In this document: positions 51,343 to 59,710 of the stretch, in pieces
Position numbering within the stretch: position 1 is the stretch's first letter
How the letters are laid out: each line of letters opens with the position of its first letter
NCBI GenBank assembly: GCA_016197405.1
Contig: JACPVR010000023.1
Coordinates: 1 to 64,000, forward strand
Direction: 5' to 3'
Origin: Mycobacterium sp.
Lineage (GTDB): Bacteria; Actinomycetota; Actinomycetes; Mycobacteriales; Mycobacteriaceae
Length of the DNA stretch: 64,000 nt
Notes under the pieces: generated by a model
Database searches by the model: none
The model's input: the letters and a program-made list of their open reading frames with translations, nothing else
What the model was told of the DNA's origin: nothing
Made by a program: the position numbers and the translations under genes

Positions 51343-53646
51343 ATGAGCGTTTGTTGCCGGTTGCGGCTGGAGATCACCGGAGTCGTCCAAGGGGTCGGAT
51401 TCCGGCCTGCGGTCGCGCGATTGGCCACGGGCCACGGACTGTCCGGCTTCGTTTTCAACGATGCCGGAGCGGTGTACTGCGAACTGGAAGGCGCACCCGA
51501 TGCCGTCGACGCGGTGGTGCACGCGATCCGGTTGCATGCGCCGCCGATGGCCCGCGTCGATGCCATCACCGCCCGGGAAGTCGATCCGCGCGGTGACGCC
51601 GGATTCCGCATCGTGGCAAGCGAGCACGGGGGAGGAGCCCGTCGCACCCTCATCCCGCCCGATATCGCGGTGTGCGCCGACTGTCTGCAGGAGATGGCCG
51701 ATCCCGATGACCGGCGCTACCAACACCCCTTCATCAGCTGCACCAACTGCGGGCCCCGCTACACCATCATCACCGGATTGCCCTACGACCGGCCCGCCAC
51801 CACGATGGCACGGTTCGCGATGTGCGCGGCATGCACCGCGGAATACCGTGATCCGGCAGACCGCCGATTCCACGCCCAGACCATCGCCTGCCCGGACTGC
51901 GGCCCGGTGCTGTCATGGCGCGGCAGCGGAGACGACGCCGATCCGCTGACCGCGGCGGCAGCAGCGCTGGGGTCCGGACAGATCGTGGCGGTCAAGGGTA
52001 TCGGCGGGTATCACCTGGCGTGCCGCGCCGACGACGCCCGGGCTGTCGGCGAGCTGAGGCGCCGCAAGAACAGGGCCGCAAAACCGTTCGCGGTGATGGT
52101 GGCAGACCTGGCTGCCGCCGCCCGCATCGCCGAGGTGGACGCCGCCGCGGCGGCGGCGTTGTCGGCGCCGACGGCACCGATCGTGCTGCTGGCGAGACGC
52201 TGCGGCGTCGACCCGGCAGTGGCGCCTGGGCTGCGCGACATCGGGGTGATGTTGGCCTACACGCCGCTGCATCACCTGCTGTTCGCCCGATTGGGCCCGA
52301 TACCGCTGGTGATGACATCGGCCAACGAGGGCGGCTCACCGATCGCCTACCGCGACACCGACATCACCGGACTGGGCAGCCTCGTCGACGGTGTGCTGGG
52401 CCACGACCGCCCGATCCACATCCCCTGTGAGGATTCGGTGGTGATGCTCGACGCCGACGGTGCCTGCGTTCCGGTCCGGCGCTCCCGCGGCTACGCGCCG
52501 TTGCCGGTCGACGTGCCCGGCGTCGACGGCGACGCCGTGGTGCTGGCCACCGGCGGCGACCTCAAGACCACCTTCTGTCTGATGGGTTCGGACGGCAGCG
52601 CGCACATGTCATCGCACCTCGGTGATATGGCCGACCCGCGCACCCAGGCCTGTTTCGAATCGACCCTGAGTCATCTGGTGTCGATGACCGGACGTCGGCC
52701 CACCGTGATCGCCTGCGACCTGCATCCGTCATATGCGACGACGCGCTGGGCCCGACGCCGCAAGGGGCACAACGGTATCGAGGTGCGCCAGATCCAGCAT
52801 CACCATGCCCACGCGGTGTCATTGCTCGCCGAGCACCGGGCACTGCACCGCCCCGCCGTCGTGGTGGCCTATGACGGGACCGGTTACGGCACCGACGGCA
52901 CCATCTGGGGCGGTGAACTGCTGCTGGTCGACAGCCCCACGGATTTCACCAGGGCCGGGCACCTGTCGCCGTTCGCGCTGCCCGGCGGTGACGGCGCCGT
53001 ACGGCAGCCGGCACGCATCGCCCTGGATCTGTTACGCCGCGCCGATATCGCCTGGACCGACGATCTGGCACCGGTGGCCGCGCTCGGCCCGGCCGGACTG
53101 CGGGTGCTGGCCCAGCAGCTCGAACGGGGCGTCGGCTGCATACCGACATCGAGTATGGGCCGGCTGTTCGACGCCGTCGCGAGCCTGCTGGGTGTGTGTC
53201 AGCAGGTCCAATACGAAGGCCAGGCCGCGGTGGAACTGGAGCACCTGGCTCGGGGCGCGACGGCGTTACCGCTGGACTTCGGAATCGACGACGGTGTGCT
53301 CGATCCGGCGCCGGTCATCGCCGCTCTGGTCGAGGGATTGCGTGCGGGCGCCGATCGCGCCGGTCTGGCCGCCGGGTTCCATGACGCCGTGGTGCGGGCG
53401 ACGGCCGCCACCGCCGGTTCCTGCGCGCGGGCCGCAGGCATCAGCACGGTCGGTCTCACCGGCGGCGTGTTCGTCAATCGCCTGCTGCTCGACGGTGTCG
53501 GAAAAGCTCTGACCGACAACGGTTTCGATGTGCTGACCCATGCGCTGCTGCCGTGCAACGACGGCGGGATCGCACTGGGCCAGGCAGTCATCGCGGCTCA
53601 ACTCGGCAGAGATGCCAGAACGGATGGGAGTGGCGCATGTGCCTAG
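51343..53646 (+). CDS. hypF: Carbamoyltransferase HypF
   Basis: HypF makes the thiocarbamate on HypE that becomes the cyanide ligands of the NiFe centre. The 767-residue protein has an acylphosphatase domain (about 1-95, G-V-V-Q-G-V-G-F-R-P) and two zinc fingers (C-A-D-C, C-T-N-C, C-A-A-C, C-P-D-C, about 105-190). A YrdC-like domain (200-390) and a Kae1-like domain with Q-H-H-H-A-H (400-767) follow. The ATG at 51343 has a CGGAGG site and gives the family length; an upstream GTG at 51280 is in frame. It overlaps hypC by ten bases. Confidence 0.93.
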   Translation: MSVCCRLRLEITGVVQGVGFRPAVARLATGHGLSGFVFNDAGAVYCELEGAPDAVDAVVHAIRLHAPPMARVDAITAREVDPRGDAGFRIVASEHGGGARRTLIPPDIAVCADCLQEMADPDDRRYQHPFISCTNCGPRYTIITGLPYDRPATTMARFAMCAACTAEYRDPADRRFHAQTIACPDCGPVLSWRGSGDDADPLTAAAAALGSGQIVAVKGIGGYHLACRADDARAVGELRRRKNRAAKPFAVMVADLAAAARIAEVDAAAAAALSAPTAPIVLLARRCGVDPAVAPGLRDIGVMLAYTPLHHLLFARLGPIPLVMTSANEGGSPIAYRDTDITGLGSLVDGVLGHDRPIHIPCEDSVVMLDADGACVPVRRSRGYAPLPVDVPGVDGDAVVLATGGDLKTTFCLMGSDGSAHMSSHLGDMADPRTQACFESTLSHLVSMTGRRPTVIACDLHPSYATTRWARRRKGHNGIEVRQIQHHHAHAVSLLAEHRALHRPAVVVAYDGTGYGTDGTIWGGELLLVDSPTDFTRAGHLSPFALPGGDGAVRQPARIALDLLRRADIAWTDDLAPVAALGPAGLRVLAQQLERGVGCIPTSSMGRLFDAVASLLGVCQQVQYEGQAAVELEHLARGATALPLDFGIDDGVLDPAPVIAALVEGLRAGADRAGLAAGFHDAVVRATAATAGSCARAAGISTVGLTGGVFVNRLLLDGVGKALTDNGFDVLTHALLPCNDGGIALGQAVIAAQLGRDARTDGSGACA

Positions 53647-53912
53647 GAATTCCCGGCAAGGTCGTCGAGATCTGGGAGGAGGCGGGGACCCGGATGGCCT
53701 GCGTCGACTTCGGCGGCACCACCAAGACGGTGTGTCTGGCATACCTGCCGGATATGCAGATCGGCGAATACACCATCGTGCATGCCGGATTCGCCATCAC
53801 CCAGCTCGACGAGGTATCGGCCAACGAGACGCTGCAGATGTTCGCCGATCTCGGAATCCTCGAAGAGGAACTCGCCGGCGAGCAGACCGCCGAGCGCAGG
53901 GAACCGGCATGA
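53637..53912 (+). CDS. hypC: Hydrogenase assembly chaperone HypC
   Basis: HypC is a small chaperone that, with HypD, carries the Fe(CN)2CO unit to the large subunit. The 91-residue protein starts M-C-L-G-I-P-G-K-V, whose Cys2 is essential in the family, and has the typical V-D-F-G-G and H-A-G-F-A-I strands. It overlaps hypF by ten bases and hypD by four, so the four hyp genes are translated together. Confidence 0.94.
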   Translation: MCLGIPGKVVEIWEEAGTRMACVDFGGTTKTVCLAYLPDMQIGEYTIVHAGFAITQLDEVSANETLQMFADLGILEEELAGEQTAERREPA

Positions 53913-55012
53913 GATACCTCGACGAGTTCCGCGACCCGGTGGCCGCGCACGCCCTGGTCGACCGGATCAAAGGGCGCTGCACCCGCACCTGGACGATCAT
54001 GGAAGTCTGTGGCGGACAGACGCATTCGATAATCCGCAATGGTATCGACCAGTTGCTTGCCGGTGCCGTCGAGTTCATCCACGGCCCCGGCTGTCCGGTC
54101 TGTGTCACCCCGCTGGAGATGATCGACCGGGCGCTGGCGATCGCGGCCCGCGATGATGTCATCTTCTGCTCGTTCGGCGATATGCTGCGCGTTCCGGGTA
54201 GCAGTCAGGACCTGTTCAGTGTGCGCGCCGGGGGTGGCGACGTCCGCATCGTCTACTCGCCGCTGGACGCCACCAGGGTGGCCGCCGAGAACCCCGACAA
54301 GAATGTGGTCTTCTTCGGTGTGGGTTTCGAGACGACCGCGCCGGCCAATGCGATGTCGGTCCTGCACGCGCAACGCCTCGGGCTGACGAACTTCTCTCTG
54401 CTGGTGTCCCACGTCCTGGTGCCACCGGCGATGCGGGCGATCCTGAACTCACCGACCAACCGGGTACAGGGATTCCTCGGTGCCGGCCACGTCTGTTCGG
54501 TGATGGGAACATCCGAATACGCCCCACTGGCAGCCGAGTACGGGATTCCGATAGTCATCACCGGCTTCGAACCGCTCGACCTGCTCGAGGGGGTCCGCCA
54601 ACTCGTCGATCTGCTCGAAGACGGTAAGGCCGAGTTGCGAAACGCCTACCCGCGAGCGGTCAGCGATGCCGGTAACACCGTCGCGCAGCAGACCTTGCGC
54701 GAGGTCTTCGCGGTCACCGACCGGCAGTGGCGCGGTATCGGGATGATTCCCGGCTCCGGCTGGACGCTGTCGCCGCGTTACGCCCAGTTCGATGCCGAGG
54801 CCAAATTCGGGGTCGGCCGGCTGACGGTGTCCGAATCCGCCGAATGTCACAGCGGTGAGGTGTTGCAGGGTCTGCTCAAACCCCACGAATGCCCGGCGTT
54901 CGGCAAGACCTGCACCCCGCGGACCCCGCTCGGCGCGACGATGGTGTCGAGTGAGGGCGCCTGTGCGGCGTACTACCAGTTCCGCCGGCTGGAAGCTCCT
55001 GCGCATGCCTGA
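53909..55012 (+). CDS. hypD: Hydrogenase maturation protein HypD
   Basis: HypD is the Fe-S protein on which the Fe(CN)2CO group is assembled. The 367-residue protein has the conserved V-C-G-G-Q-T-H-S near residue 33, G-P-G-C-P-V-C-V near 63 and F-G-V-G-F-E-T-T-A-P. Its C-terminal cysteines, which bind the [4Fe-4S] cluster, lie in E-C-H-S-G-E and H-E-C-P-A-F-G-K-T-C. The start overlaps hypC (ATGA) and the end overlaps hypE by eight bases. Confidence 0.94.
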   Translation: MRYLDEFRDPVAAHALVDRIKGRCTRTWTIMEVCGGQTHSIIRNGIDQLLAGAVEFIHGPGCPVCVTPLEMIDRALAIAARDDVIFCSFGDMLRVPGSSQDLFSVRAGGGDVRIVYSPLDATRVAAENPDKNVVFFGVGFETTAPANAMSVLHAQRLGLTNFSLLVSHVLVPPAMRAILNSPTNRVQGFLGAGHVCSVMGTSEYAPLAAEYGIPIVITGFEPLDLLEGVRQLVDLLEDGKAELRNAYPRAVSDAGNTVAQQTLREVFAVTDRQWRGIGMIPGSGWTLSPRYAQFDAEAKFGVGRLTVSESAECHSGEVLQGLLKPHECPAFGKTCTPRTPLGATMVSSEGACAAYYQFRRLEAPAHA

Positions 55013-56075
55013 CCGGCCGACGGCGATCGACCCCGCGGACTGGGTGTGTCCGCTGCCGCTGCGGGAGACCCGGCGGATCGTGCTCGGGCACGGCGGTGGT
55101 GGCCTGCTGTCCGAGGAACTCATCGAGAACCTCTTCTTGCCTGCTTTCGGCTCCGGTGCTGCGCCGGCCAGGGATTCGGCACTGCTGGACGTGCCGGGCG
55201 GCAGTATCGCCGTCACCACGGATTCCTATGTGGTGCAACCGTTGTTCTTCCCCGGCGGCAATATCGGGGACCTCGCGGTGAACGGGACCGTCAACGACCT
55301 GGTGTGCAGCGGGGCGCAGCCGTTGGGGTTGACCGCGGGCTTCATCCTGGAGGAAGGCCTCGAACTCGAAGTGCTCGGGGCCATCGCCCAGACCATGGGA
55401 AAAGCCGCGGCCGACATCGGCGTCGGGATCGTCGCCGGCGACACCAAGGTGGTCGGAAAGGGCAGCGCAGACCAGCTTTTCATCACCACCGCCGGAGTCG
55501 GCGTGGTGCCACCCGGTGTGCGGATCGGCCCTGAACGCGCACGGCCCGGTGACCACATCCTGGTATCGGGCAATATCGGCGAACACGGTGTGGCGATCAT
55601 GAGCGTGCGCGAGGGTATCGATTTCGGCACCGTCGTGACCACCGACAGCGCGCCGCTGCACCGGCTGGTGGCCGCGATGCTCGGTGCCGCCGATCCGGCG
55701 GCCATCCACACGCTACGAGACCCCACCCGGGGCGGTCTGGTCGCGACAGTGGTGGAGATCGCGCGTGCGGCCGCCGTGGGTGTCGAGTTGGACGAGAACA
55801 CGATTCCGGTCCCGGAGGCGGTGCGCTCGGCGTGCTCGTTCCTGGGTCTGGACCCGTTGCAGGTGGCCAACGAGGGCAAGTTGGTGGCATTCGTCGACCC
55901 GGCGCACAGCGCGGCGGTGCTGGCGGCGATGCGCAGCCTGCCCGAAGGCGCCGGCGCCGTCCGCATCGGTACGGTAGTCGCCGGACACCCAGGTATGGCT
56001 GTCGGCAGGACACCGTTCGGCACCACGCGTGTAATCGAACGCGAACTCGGAGAACAGCTTCCGCGTATCTGCTGA
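55005..56075 (+). CDS. hypE: Hydrogenase maturation protein HypE
   Basis: HypE dehydrates the carbamoyl group made by HypF into a thiocyanate on its C-terminal cysteine. The 356-residue protein belongs to the PurM/SelD ATP-binding fold (L-G-H-G-G-G-G near residue 26, D-S-Y-V-V-Q-P-L-F-F-P-G-G near 75, D-P-T-R-G-G near 243). It ends P-R-I-C, the required terminal cysteine. It overlaps hypD and is the last gene of hypFCDE; a strong hairpin follows. Confidence 0.94.
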   Translation: MPDRPTAIDPADWVCPLPLRETRRIVLGHGGGGLLSEELIENLFLPAFGSGAAPARDSALLDVPGGSIAVTTDSYVVQPLFFPGGNIGDLAVNGTVNDLVCSGAQPLGLTAGFILEEGLELEVLGAIAQTMGKAAADIGVGIVAGDTKVVGKGSADQLFITTAGVGVVPPGVRIGPERARPGDHILVSGNIGEHGVAIMSVREGIDFGTVVTTDSAPLHRLVAAMLGAADPAAIHTLRDPTRGGLVATVVEIARAAAVGVELDENTIPVPEAVRSACSFLGLDPLQVANEGKLVAFVDPAHSAAVLAAMRSLPEGAGAVRIGTVVAGHPGMAVGRTPFGTTRVIERELGEQLPRIC

Positions 56076-56089
56076 ACTGAGCGAGGGGA

Positions 56090-56134
56090 GCGGGCAGGCT
56101 GTCGGCACCGCGGTGTGCCGGTCAGCCTGCCCGC
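56090..56134. terminator. Bidirectional hairpin terminator after hypE
   Basis: GCGGGCAGGCTG (56090-56101) and CAGCCTGCCCGC (56123-56134) form a perfect 12-base stem, and CGGCAC/GTGCCG (56103-56108, 56115-56120) extends it inside. It lies in the short gap between hypE (rightward) and the HicB-like gene (leftward), the classic place for a shared terminator. Confidence 0.75.
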
Positions 56135-56147
56135 GGCTCGAACCGGC

Positions 56148-56381
56148 TCACAGCGGCGCCTGCTCGGCGGCCAGAATCAGGGGCATCGAGCGGTCTTCGG
56201 AATCCAGGCGGCGCAGCTTCTGCACCACCAGCGTCGCCACGGCATCGGCGGCGCCGGCCGGGGTTGCGGTGGGTGGTGACTGGATCTCGGGGAACTCGGC
56301 GACGCTGGCCACATAACCCTGTTGCGCGGGTGACCAGTGGATCCGGTAGGTGTATTCGAGCGCTTTCAGTTCCAGTTTCAT
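56148..56381 (-). CDS. HicB-like small protein, 77 aa, without toxin partner
   Basis: The 77-residue protein has Y-T-Y-R-I-H-W-S, then G-Y-V-A-S-V-A-E-F-P-E-I, the beta-hairpin pattern of HicB antitoxin-like proteins. No HicA-type double-stranded-RNA-binding toxin is encoded next to it, so it is not a complete toxin-antitoxin pair. It runs leftward, 48 bases downstream of the hydrogenase protease gene, and may be the last member of the hox operon by read-through. Function is unknown. Confidence 0.65.
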   Translation of the reverse strand: MKLELKALEYTYRIHWSPAQQGYVASVAEFPEIQSPPTATPAGAADAVATLVVQKLRRLDSEDRSMPLILAAEQAPL

Positions 56382-56429
56382 GCCCTGACGCTAACTTTTC
56401 CGGCGCCGACCGGACTGCGCCTTTGGCCC

Positions 56430-56933
56430 CTAGTCGAAGTGCCAAAGACCCGAATTCGGTGACGTCAGCATCTGCACCGCCGAGTCCAGGTTCTGCCGGG
56501 CGGCGCGGGACAGACCTGTGCGCAGCTCCCATCGGTAACCGCGAATGGCGAGCAGGAACGCCTGCGGTGTGGTGTCGAAGCACTGTCGCGCGGTCGCCAG
56601 GACGGCGGGAACCGACAGCGCGTGCGATGTGAAACTGATGTCGAGGTGTGGTTGTGGGCGGGTCAGCTCGACCGATGTCACCGCCGGATCCGTTGTCGCG
56701 TCCACGAACAGCACCTTGGTGAACCTGCTGATCAGGTCGGCGTCCTCCAGTGCGAGCTGATAGGTGCGGCGCGTCGTCGCGCGCAGCCGGTCACCGCGTC
56801 GTTCCAGACGATCGATCAGCGCCCAGCCCAGACCGTCGTCCTGCCTGCCGTCGTTGCCGATACCGTAGATCAGGCACGACGGGTCGTCGAATACCGATAG
56901 CAGGCAGGGCTGCGGCTCAACGGGTGCGCTCAT
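56430..56933 (-). CDS. hoxW: Hydrogenase maturation endopeptidase for HoxH (HoxW type)
   Basis: The 167-residue protein has the protease motif G-I-G-N-D-G-R-Q-D-D-G-L-G near residue 24 and V-L-F-V-D-A-T-T near 75, whose Asp is a nickel ligand in HybD. The usual histidine region reads F-T-S-H-A-L-S. It starts inside the end of hoxH (17-base overlap), so it should be the protease that trims HoxH after nickel insertion. It is distinct from the Huc protease at 44.8 kb and lacks that protein's extra domain. The HoxW name is assigned from context. Confidence 0.82.
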   Translation of the reverse strand: MSAPVEPQPCLLSVFDDPSCLIYGIGNDGRQDDGLGWALIDRLERRGDRLRATTRRTYQLALEDADLISRFTKVLFVDATTDPAVTSVELTRPQPHLDISFTSHALSVPAVLATARQCFDTTPQAFLLAIRGYRWELRTGLSRAARQNLDSAVQMLTSPNSGLWHFD

Positions 56934-58383
56934 CGACGACTCTTCCCCGCGAATCGATGATGCTGACCGTCAGCGGCATCTGCCCCAGCGCGTGCGTCGC
57001 GCAGCTCAGGCACGGGTCGTAGGCCCGGATGCCGACTTCGATGGCGTTCATCATGCCCTCGGTGATCTCAGCCCGGCCGCCGAGGTAGTCGACCGCCACG
57101 CTGCGCACCGTGCGATTGATCACCTGGTTGTTCTGGGTGGTCGCGACGATCAGGTTGGCAAAGGTGACATTGCCTTCGCGGTCGGCGCGGTAGTGGTGCA
57201 GCAGGCTGCCCCGCGGGGCTTCCACCACGCCGACTCCCTCACCGGTCCAGGAATCGGCGCCCGGTTCCACCACCAGCTCATCGCCCTGCAGATCGGGGTC
57301 GAGCAGCAGATCCCTGACCACTTCGGCGGCATGGATGATCTCGATGGTCCGGGCCCAATTGGTGTGCAGCGTCATATTGTTCGACTTGCCGCCGGTGTAG
57401 GCGTGGAACCTCTCCAGCGCTTCGGCTGCCAGCGGAGTCGACAGCGTGGCGGTCACGTTCATCCGCGCCAGCGGCCCGACGCGAACGGAGCCGGCTTCTC
57501 GGCCCAGATCGGACAGGAACGGGAACTTCATGTAGCTCCACTTCTCGACGCCTTCGCTGATGTGGTCGAGATAATCGTGGTAGTCGAATTCGCGCACCAC
57601 GCTCTTGTCGTCGTCGACGATCCGCAACCGCCCGTCGTAGTAGTCGACATTGCCGTCGTCACCGACCAGGCACATGTTCAAGGCGGGCACGTTGGCGAAA
57701 CCGTCCACCTCGGCGCGGTGCTTGTCGTGGAAGTCATAGAACATCTGCAGGCCCAGCTGGGCGTCGGCGATGACGCGATCCACCGAGATCAAGCCGTCGC
57801 CGCCCTGCAGCAGCCGGCGCGTGTCGTCGGGGCTCAGCGACTTGTTGACGCCGCCGGGCACCGAGGAGATGCCGTGCATCCGCTTGCCGAAGACCGCCTC
57901 GATGACCTCCTGCCCCCATTTACGCAGCGCAACAACGCGTTTGACCAGTGCCGGGTCGGCCTCGATGAGACCGAGGATATTGCGCTGTTCGGGTGGTGCG
58001 TCCATTCCGAACAACATCTCGGGCACCACGAGGTAGAAGTACGCGGTCACATGCGACTGCAACATCTGGGCGTAGTGGCCCAGCCGACGCATCTTGACCG
58101 CCGTCGGTGTCAACGGCACGCCGGCGGCGCGGCCCACGCCGACGATATCGTCGAGTGCTTTCGCGCCTGCCAGGTGGTGGCTGACGAAACAGATGCCGCA
58201 GATCCGCTGCATCAACACCGGGGCCTCCCAGAACGGGTGCCCGCAGATGAAGCGCTCGTAGCCGCGGAACTCGACGACGTGCAGCCTGGCCTCGACGACG
58301 TTGTGGTCGTCGTCGAGTTCGACGACGACCTTGCCGTGGCCTTCGATCCGGGTGACCGGATCTATCACCAGCGTCTTGCTCAT
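56917..58383 (-). CDS. hoxH: NAD-linked [NiFe] hydrogenase large subunit HoxH (group 3d)
   Basis: HoxH holds the NiFe centre of a soluble bidirectional hydrogenase. The 488-residue protein has R-I-E-G-H-G-K near the start, the first Cys motif R-I-C-G-I-C-F-V-S-H-H near residue 60 and the second D-P-C-L-S-C-A-T-H near residue 456. About 24 residues after that histidine form the tail removed in maturation. Together with HoxY, HoxU and HoxF encoded just upstream, this fits group 3d and not the Huc type. It is ten bases downstream of hoxY. Confidence 0.92.
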   Translation of the reverse strand: MSKTLVIDPVTRIEGHGKVVVELDDDHNVVEARLHVVEFRGYERFICGHPFWEAPVLMQRICGICFVSHHLAGAKALDDIVGVGRAAGVPLTPTAVKMRRLGHYAQMLQSHVTAYFYLVVPEMLFGMDAPPEQRNILGLIEADPALVKRVVALRKWGQEVIEAVFGKRMHGISSVPGGVNKSLSPDDTRRLLQGGDGLISVDRVIADAQLGLQMFYDFHDKHRAEVDGFANVPALNMCLVGDDGNVDYYDGRLRIVDDDKSVVREFDYHDYLDHISEGVEKWSYMKFPFLSDLGREAGSVRVGPLARMNVTATLSTPLAAEALERFHAYTGGKSNNMTLHTNWARTIEIIHAAEVVRDLLLDPDLQGDELVVEPGADSWTGEGVGVVEAPRGSLLHHYRADREGNVTFANLIVATTQNNQVINRTVRSVAVDYLGGRAEITEGMMNAIEVGIRAYDPCLSCATHALGQMPLTVSIIDSRGRVVDERTR

Positions 58384-58392
58384 GGTTTCCGA

Positions 58393-59013
58393 TCAGTCGA
58401 AGTGGTTGAGGGACTTCGGAAGTTGTACTTCACGGCCATTGACCAGATCTTCGAGCACCTCGAGTATGGCGTCGGCGCTCGGCGGGCAACCGGGGATGAA
58501 GTAGTCCATCTCGACCACCTCGTGACAGGGATAGACCTTGGTGGTCAGTATCGGGATCCGTTTGTCGAAGGGCACCACTGCCGGGGCCCCGGGGACCGCG
58601 GTCGGCGAATCGGTATAGGCCTGCGCAAGACACTCGGACAGTTCGACCATATTGCGCATCGCCGGAACCCCACCCCATATGGCGCAGGCGCCGACCGAGA
58701 TCAGGATGTCGCAGTTGTCGCGGAAGTGCTGCAGCGTCTCGATGTTCTCCTCGTTGGCGACACCGCCTTCGATGAAACCTATTGCGCAGCGCTGTGGGAT
58801 CCGCTTCACGTCGGTCAGCGACGACCGCAGGATGGTGATCTTGTCCAACAGGTCGATGAGGCGTTCGTCGGTGTCCAGCAGCGACAGCGTGCAGCCCCAG
58901 CAGCCGCACAGGCTGATCATCGAGACTTTGATCTTGGCGGCCCGTCGAGCGGCCAGTGCGGGATCGAGGCGCCGGGCGGGCAGCTCGTGCGACGCGATCT
59001 CCTCAGTGCTCAC
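58393..59013 (-). CDS. hoxY: NAD-linked hydrogenase small subunit HoxY
   Basis: HoxY carries the proximal Fe-S cluster next to HoxH. The 206-residue protein has the cluster motif S-L-C-G-C-W-G-C-T-L-S near residue 35, S-V-G-A-C-A-I-W-G-G near 105 and I-P-G-C-P-P-S-A-D near 175, and lacks the C-terminal cluster domain of longer small subunits, as usual for group 3d. The GTG at 59013 overlaps the end of hoxU by 11 bases; the long in-frame extension upstream runs through hoxU and is not real. Confidence 0.9.
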   Translation of the reverse strand: MSTEEIASHELPARRLDPALAARRAAKIKVSMISLCGCWGCTLSLLDTDERLIDLLDKITILRSSLTDVKRIPQRCAIGFIEGGVANEENIETLQHFRDNCDILISVGACAIWGGVPAMRNMVELSECLAQAYTDSPTAVPGAPAVVPFDKRIPILTTKVYPCHEVVEMDYFIPGCPPSADAILEVLEDLVNGREVQLPKSLNHFD

Positions 59014-59710
59014 GGTCGGCTCCCAGCGCCCGGTCCCGTACCGAGGCGACGTCGTAACGGCGTTCGCCGATCGGCACGTCGTAGCCCACCTGCTTCTCCA
59101 GGATCGTGCCGACCGGACAGATGTCGACGGCCTGGCGAACCTGCTCGGGCGGCATGGCGTCGGCGAGTTCGGTGTTGATCTCGATGCGGGCGTGGCTGCC
59201 CCGGCCGCCGATGGAGAAGATCTTCTGTCCGGTGCTGCGGTCCCGGATGAATTCGACACAGCGCTGGCAGAAGATGCACCGGTCGCGCTCCAGCCAGATC
59301 TTCTCCGCGGCGTGATCGGCCTGGCGTTCGGGGAATTGGTAGGGAAACCGGGAGACCACCATGTCGACTTCGTAGCCGACCGCCTGCAGTGTGCAGCGGC
59401 CGCTCTTCTCACAGCTGGGGCAGTTGTGGTTGCCTTCGGCGAACAGCATCTCGACGAGCGCCTTGCGCATATCCGCGGTCTCGGGTTCGTTCACCGCGAC
59501 CCGCATGCCGTCGGTGACGGTGACGGTGCAGGCAGGTACGACGCGGCCGTCGACCTTGACCGAGCACGCCCGGCAGGTCCCCAGCGCGGGATGGTCTTCG
59601 AGGTAGCACAGGGTGGGTATGTACACACCGGCTTCGGCGGCGACGTCGACGAGGTTGGCGCCTTCCCGTGTCACGATCGCGATTCCGTCGATCTCGATCT
59701 CGACCGTCAT
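59003..59710 (-). CDS. hoxU: NADH-dehydrogenase-type diaphorase subunit HoxU
   Basis: HoxU links the hydrogenase half to the NAD-reducing half. The 235-residue protein resembles the N-terminal part of NuoG: a plant-type [2Fe-2S] site (L-C-Y near residue 35, G-T-C-R-A-C near 47, P-A-C near 61), a His/Cys cluster (H-N-C-P-S-C near 95) and a C-terminal C-I-F-C-Q-R-C with D-I-C-P-V-G. The ATG overlaps the hoxF stop by four bases. Confidence 0.92.
   Translation of the reverse strand: MTVEIEIDGIAIVTREGANLVDVAAEAGVYIPTLCYLEDHPALGTCRACSVKVDGRVVPACTVTVTDGMRVAVNEPETADMRKALVEMLFAEGNHNCPSCEKSGRCTLQAVGYEVDMVVSRFPYQFPERQADHAAEKIWLERDRCIFCQRCVEFIRDRSTGQKIFSIGGRGSHARIEINTELADAMPPEQVRQAVDICPVGTILEKQVGYDVPIGERRYDVASVRDRALGADREH

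Noticed and set aside
56148..56381. Complete HicAB toxin-antitoxin system
   Set aside because: Only a HicB-like frame is present; neighbouring frames do not encode a HicA-type protein.
56992..59178. 728-codon open frame on the plus strand across hoxH and hoxY
   Set aside because: It is antisense to hoxH and hoxY, rich in His, Asp and Arg, with no domain; it arises from high third-position GC in the real genes.
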